Below, in pieces: positions 5,345 through 6,882 of a DNA stretch of 6,882 nt. Position 1 is the stretch's first letter. Every line of letters starts with the position of its first letter. The DNA is from Methylococcales bacterium (lineage in GTDB: Bacteria; Pseudomonadota; Gammaproteobacteria; Methylococcales; Methylomonadaceae): assembly GCA_009692395.1 (NCBI GenBank), contig SHZG01000126.1, positions 1 through 6,882 on the forward strand, given 5' to 3'. The notes beneath the pieces were generated by a model. That model made no database searches and was not told the DNA's origin. It saw nothing but the letters and a program-made list of their open reading frames with translations. The position numbers and the translations under genes were made by a program.

Positions 5345-6382
5345 TTAATCCAATGCTTTATAAGGATTAGCAGCTTGTGCTACCAATTCTCTTTTGTAAA
5401 GAATAGACGAGTAAACAGACAAACCAATTAACACTGCACCAACCAAACCTGTAACGACTTCAGGAATGTGATACATCATGCTAATTAACATAATAGCCGC
5501 CAATGTGCCGATGGCATAATGTGCGCCGTGTTCTAAAAATACATATTCATCTAGCGTACCTTGACGCACTAAATACACGGTTAAACTCCGCACAAACATG
5601 GCACCAATCGCCAAACCTAGCATGATGATAACCACGTCTTGGGTAATCGCAAATGCGCCAATCACGCCGTCAAATGAGAATGACGCGTCTAACACTTCGA
5701 GGTATAAAAAGCTCATCATACTGCCTTTTTTCAGCGCGGCAGCGACTTCTTCTCCTTCTTCTTCGTCTTCAAATAACGCCGCCATACTGCCAACGACAAC
5801 ATAGAGCATGACACCGCCAACACCTGCAATTAGTACATCTAAACGTATTGCTTCGGGTAACCAATGGTTAATGACTAATAATAAACCCAATGACAAAATG
5901 ACTTCGATAGATTCCAATTTACCAAAGTCCGATAACTTTTCTTCAATATAGCCTAACCAATGCAATTCTTTTTTGTCGTTGAATATAAAAGAGAAAAATA
6001 CCATCAACAAAAACATACCACCAAACGCGGCAATTTGAACGTGTGCGCCGTTTAAATGCTCTGCATAAACCTCAGGATTATGTAATGCCATATCGGCAAC
6101 ACCGACAAAACCCATGCCTGTCGCAACCGAAACAATGGCAATCGGGAAGATTAAACGCATACCAAATACCGCGACTAAAATACCGTAAGTTAAAAAGTAT
6201 TGCTGCCAACGTTCATCCATACGCTTTAAAATAGACGCGTTCACTACCGCGTTATCAAACGATAAACTAACTTCCAAAACGCCAAGAATAATGGTGATAA
6301 ACGCACCCATGATACCGCCCCAATACAGCGCGGCGGCTAAACAAATAGCGGTAATAATAAAAGAAAGACGAAAATGCTGCAT
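5345..6382 (-). CDS. DUF475 / TerC-superfamily integral membrane protein
   Basis: A 345-residue polytopic inner-membrane protein with about eight to nine hydrophobic segments. Examples are residues 5-36, 64-90, 116-135, 160-175, 183-204, 249-270, 289-303 and 308-328. Two paired motifs mark the TerC superfamily: EVSLSFDNAVVNASI (37-51, with D43 and N44) and LEVLDASFSFDGVIGAFAIT (228-247, with D232 and D238). These acidic residues lie within membrane helices and are thought to bind metal ions. The order and spacing fit the DUF475 branch. An acidic loop EDEEEGEE (205-212) separates the halves. TerC relatives act in tellurite resistance and in manganese efflux or loading of exported enzymes; the role of the DUF475 branch is not defined. 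The start is supported by AGG seven bases before the ATG. It shares strand but probably not transcript with the porin gene, which has its own promoter. Confidence 0.87.
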   Translation of the reverse strand: MQHFRLSFIITAICLAAALYWGGIMGAFITIILGVLEVSLSFDNAVVNASILKRMDERWQQYFLTYGILVAVFGMRLIFPIAIVSVATGMGFVGVADMALHNPEVYAEHLNGAHVQIAAFGGMFLLMVFFSFIFNDKKELHWLGYIEEKLSDFGKLESIEVILSLGLLLVINHWLPEAIRLDVLIAGVGGVMLYVVVGSMAALFEDEEEGEEVAAALKKGSMMSFLYLEVLDASFSFDGVIGAFAITQDVVIIMLGLAIGAMFVRSLTVYLVRQGTLDEYVFLEHGAHYAIGTLAAIMLISMMYHIPEVVTGLVGAVLIGLSVYSSILYKRELVAQAANPYKALD

Positions 6383-6444
6383 AAAAATACCTACGAGGTT
6401 AATGTTTTGATTGATTAACTGATGTTATGCACAAGAAAATTTTT

Positions 6445-6561
6445 GTCCACGAAAGACACGAAAAGCACGAAAAAGACTAAAAAATCATAATGTATATGAC
6501 TTAACGTGTGGGCAAGATACATTCGCTTTGATTTTTTCGTGCTTTTGTGCTGTTCGTGGAC
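6445..6561. repeat. ~117-bp fold-back repeat (MITE-like) upstream of the TerC gene
   Basis: The left arm starts GTCCACGAAAGACACGAAAA (6445-6464) and goes on GCACGAAAAA. The right arm (to 6561) ends CGTGCTTTTGTGCTGTTCGTGGAC, here split as CGTGCTTTTG and TGCTGTTCGTGGAC. The two are near-complements over about 30 bp with a few mismatches. Pairing continues inward: AAAAAATCA (6479-6487) with TGATTTTTT (6529-6537), and AATGTAT (6489-6495) with ATACATT (6517-6523), leaving a ~21-base loop. Almost the whole segment can therefore fold into one hairpin. It encodes no protein. It could be a non-autonomous mobile element or an intergenic repeat that limits read-through between neighbours. Confidence 0.75.
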
Positions 6562-6727
6562 TATTTCTTTTTCATGTGTAAGATCAATGATTAACTATAA
6601 ATTGATTTATTTTTAAATCAACTTTTAATATGAAGTGAAACAATGACTAAGGCTGATATTCATACATTATGAAAAACTGTTATAGTCATTTCTACTTGCG
6701 GGCTTGGTATTTAAGCTAAATTTTTTA
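6562..6727. other. AT-rich intergenic segment without a recognised gene
   Basis: With the fold-back repeat, this makes a ~345-bp gene-free stretch from 6383 to 6727. It holds a weak hairpin (TTGATTT 6602-6608 with AAATCAA 6615-6621) and a distant 8-bp inverted pair (AATGACTA 6642-6649 with TAGTCATT 6683-6690). No reading frame of plausible length or RNA gene is visible. An ATG at 6643 opens only nine codons. The segment ends at the presumed IS1 terminus. Confidence 0.5.
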
Positions 6728-6882
6728 GGTAGTGGGTTAAATCTGTAATTATGAATAAATATCGCGCCCGAATTCGACCTTATTGATAAGCAAACCGATG
6801 ACGGTGTCGTGCATCAACTCTAGTTTTGAGAAGCAAATGGTCTTGCGATTGAGTCGTTTGATCCATGTCCGAAAGTTCAGGT
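6728..6882 (-). mobile_element. IS1-family element, terminal part (continues past the right edge)
   Basis: The transposase C-terminus is followed 21 bp past its stop codon by GGTAGTGGGTTAAATC reading inward from 6728. IS1 terminal inverted repeats begin GGT and include a nearby TG and an AA at similar spacing, so 6728 is the likely outer end. The opposite end and its target-site duplication (8-9 bp in this family) are outside the window. The bases just outside, ATTTTTTA, would be one copy of that duplication. Confidence 0.65.
6749..6880 (-). CDS. IS1-family transposase, C-terminal fragment
   Basis: The reverse strand from 6880 to the TAA at 6749-6751 encodes 43 residues: LNFRTWIKRLNRKTICFSKL, then ELMHDTVIGLLINKVEF and GRDIYS. 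The R-T-W-I-K-R-L-x-R-K-T-I-C-F-S-K block followed by a short H-D-x-V-I-G segment is the signature C-terminus of IS1 InsB transposases. The DDE residues lie upstream, outside the window except for the last helix. The tail after V-I-G is a few residues longer than in classical IS1. Whether the element is intact cannot be judged. Confidence 0.85.
   Translation of the reverse strand: MNFRTWIKRLNRKTICFSKLELMHDTVIGLLINKVEFGRDIYS

Noticed and set aside
6643..6672. Short frame MTKADIHTL resembling the start of an IHF/HU-type protein
   Set aside because: Nine codons only; the similarity is too short to mean anything and no continuation is found in other frames.

Overview
The window looks like a stretch of a gammaproteobacterial chromosome. 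The base composition is moderately AT-rich. A TIGR03862/HI0933-type flavoprotein sits next to a PA4780-type RIO kinase, and there is an OprO/OprP-like outer-membrane porin, a DUF475/TerC membrane protein, IS630 and IS1 fragments, and several palindromic repeats. Together these would fit a Beggiatoa/Thiothrix-like sulfur bacterium, but that placement is an inference from gene style only.

Positions 1-1231 are decayed and mobile DNA. An IS630-family transposase gene enters from the left edge on the minus strand. It abuts the first ~40 codons of a lipoprotein, probably an RND efflux adaptor, that appears to have been cut by the insertion. Next come a small plus-strand ORF with a good ribosome binding site and a frameshifted, truncated N-terminal piece of a large Eco57I/PglX-like restriction-modification enzyme.

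Positions 1269-3395 hold an apparent two-gene plus-strand operon, the flavoprotein followed 24 bp later by the RIO kinase. A palindrome lies inside the flavoprotein reading frame. The operon converges on a minus-strand porin gene, and a bidirectional terminator at 3459-3493 separates them.

Positions 3582-6382 carry two minus-strand membrane genes. The porin (3582-5132) has its own promoter with four PhoB half-sites in exact 11-bp phase and a -10 element 10 bp downstream, so it is probably induced by phosphate starvation. Upstream of it lies the DUF475/TerC gene (5345-6382). Two palindromes fill the space between that gene's stop codon and the porin promoter. One has the same 18-bp core as the palindrome inside the flavoprotein gene.

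Positions 6383-6882 contain a ~117-bp fold-back repeat, AT-rich sequence without a recognisable gene, and the end of an IS1-family element with the C-terminus of its transposase. The strongest observations are the tandem Pho box and the coding/intergenic palindrome family. No complete new defence or metabolic system is visible.
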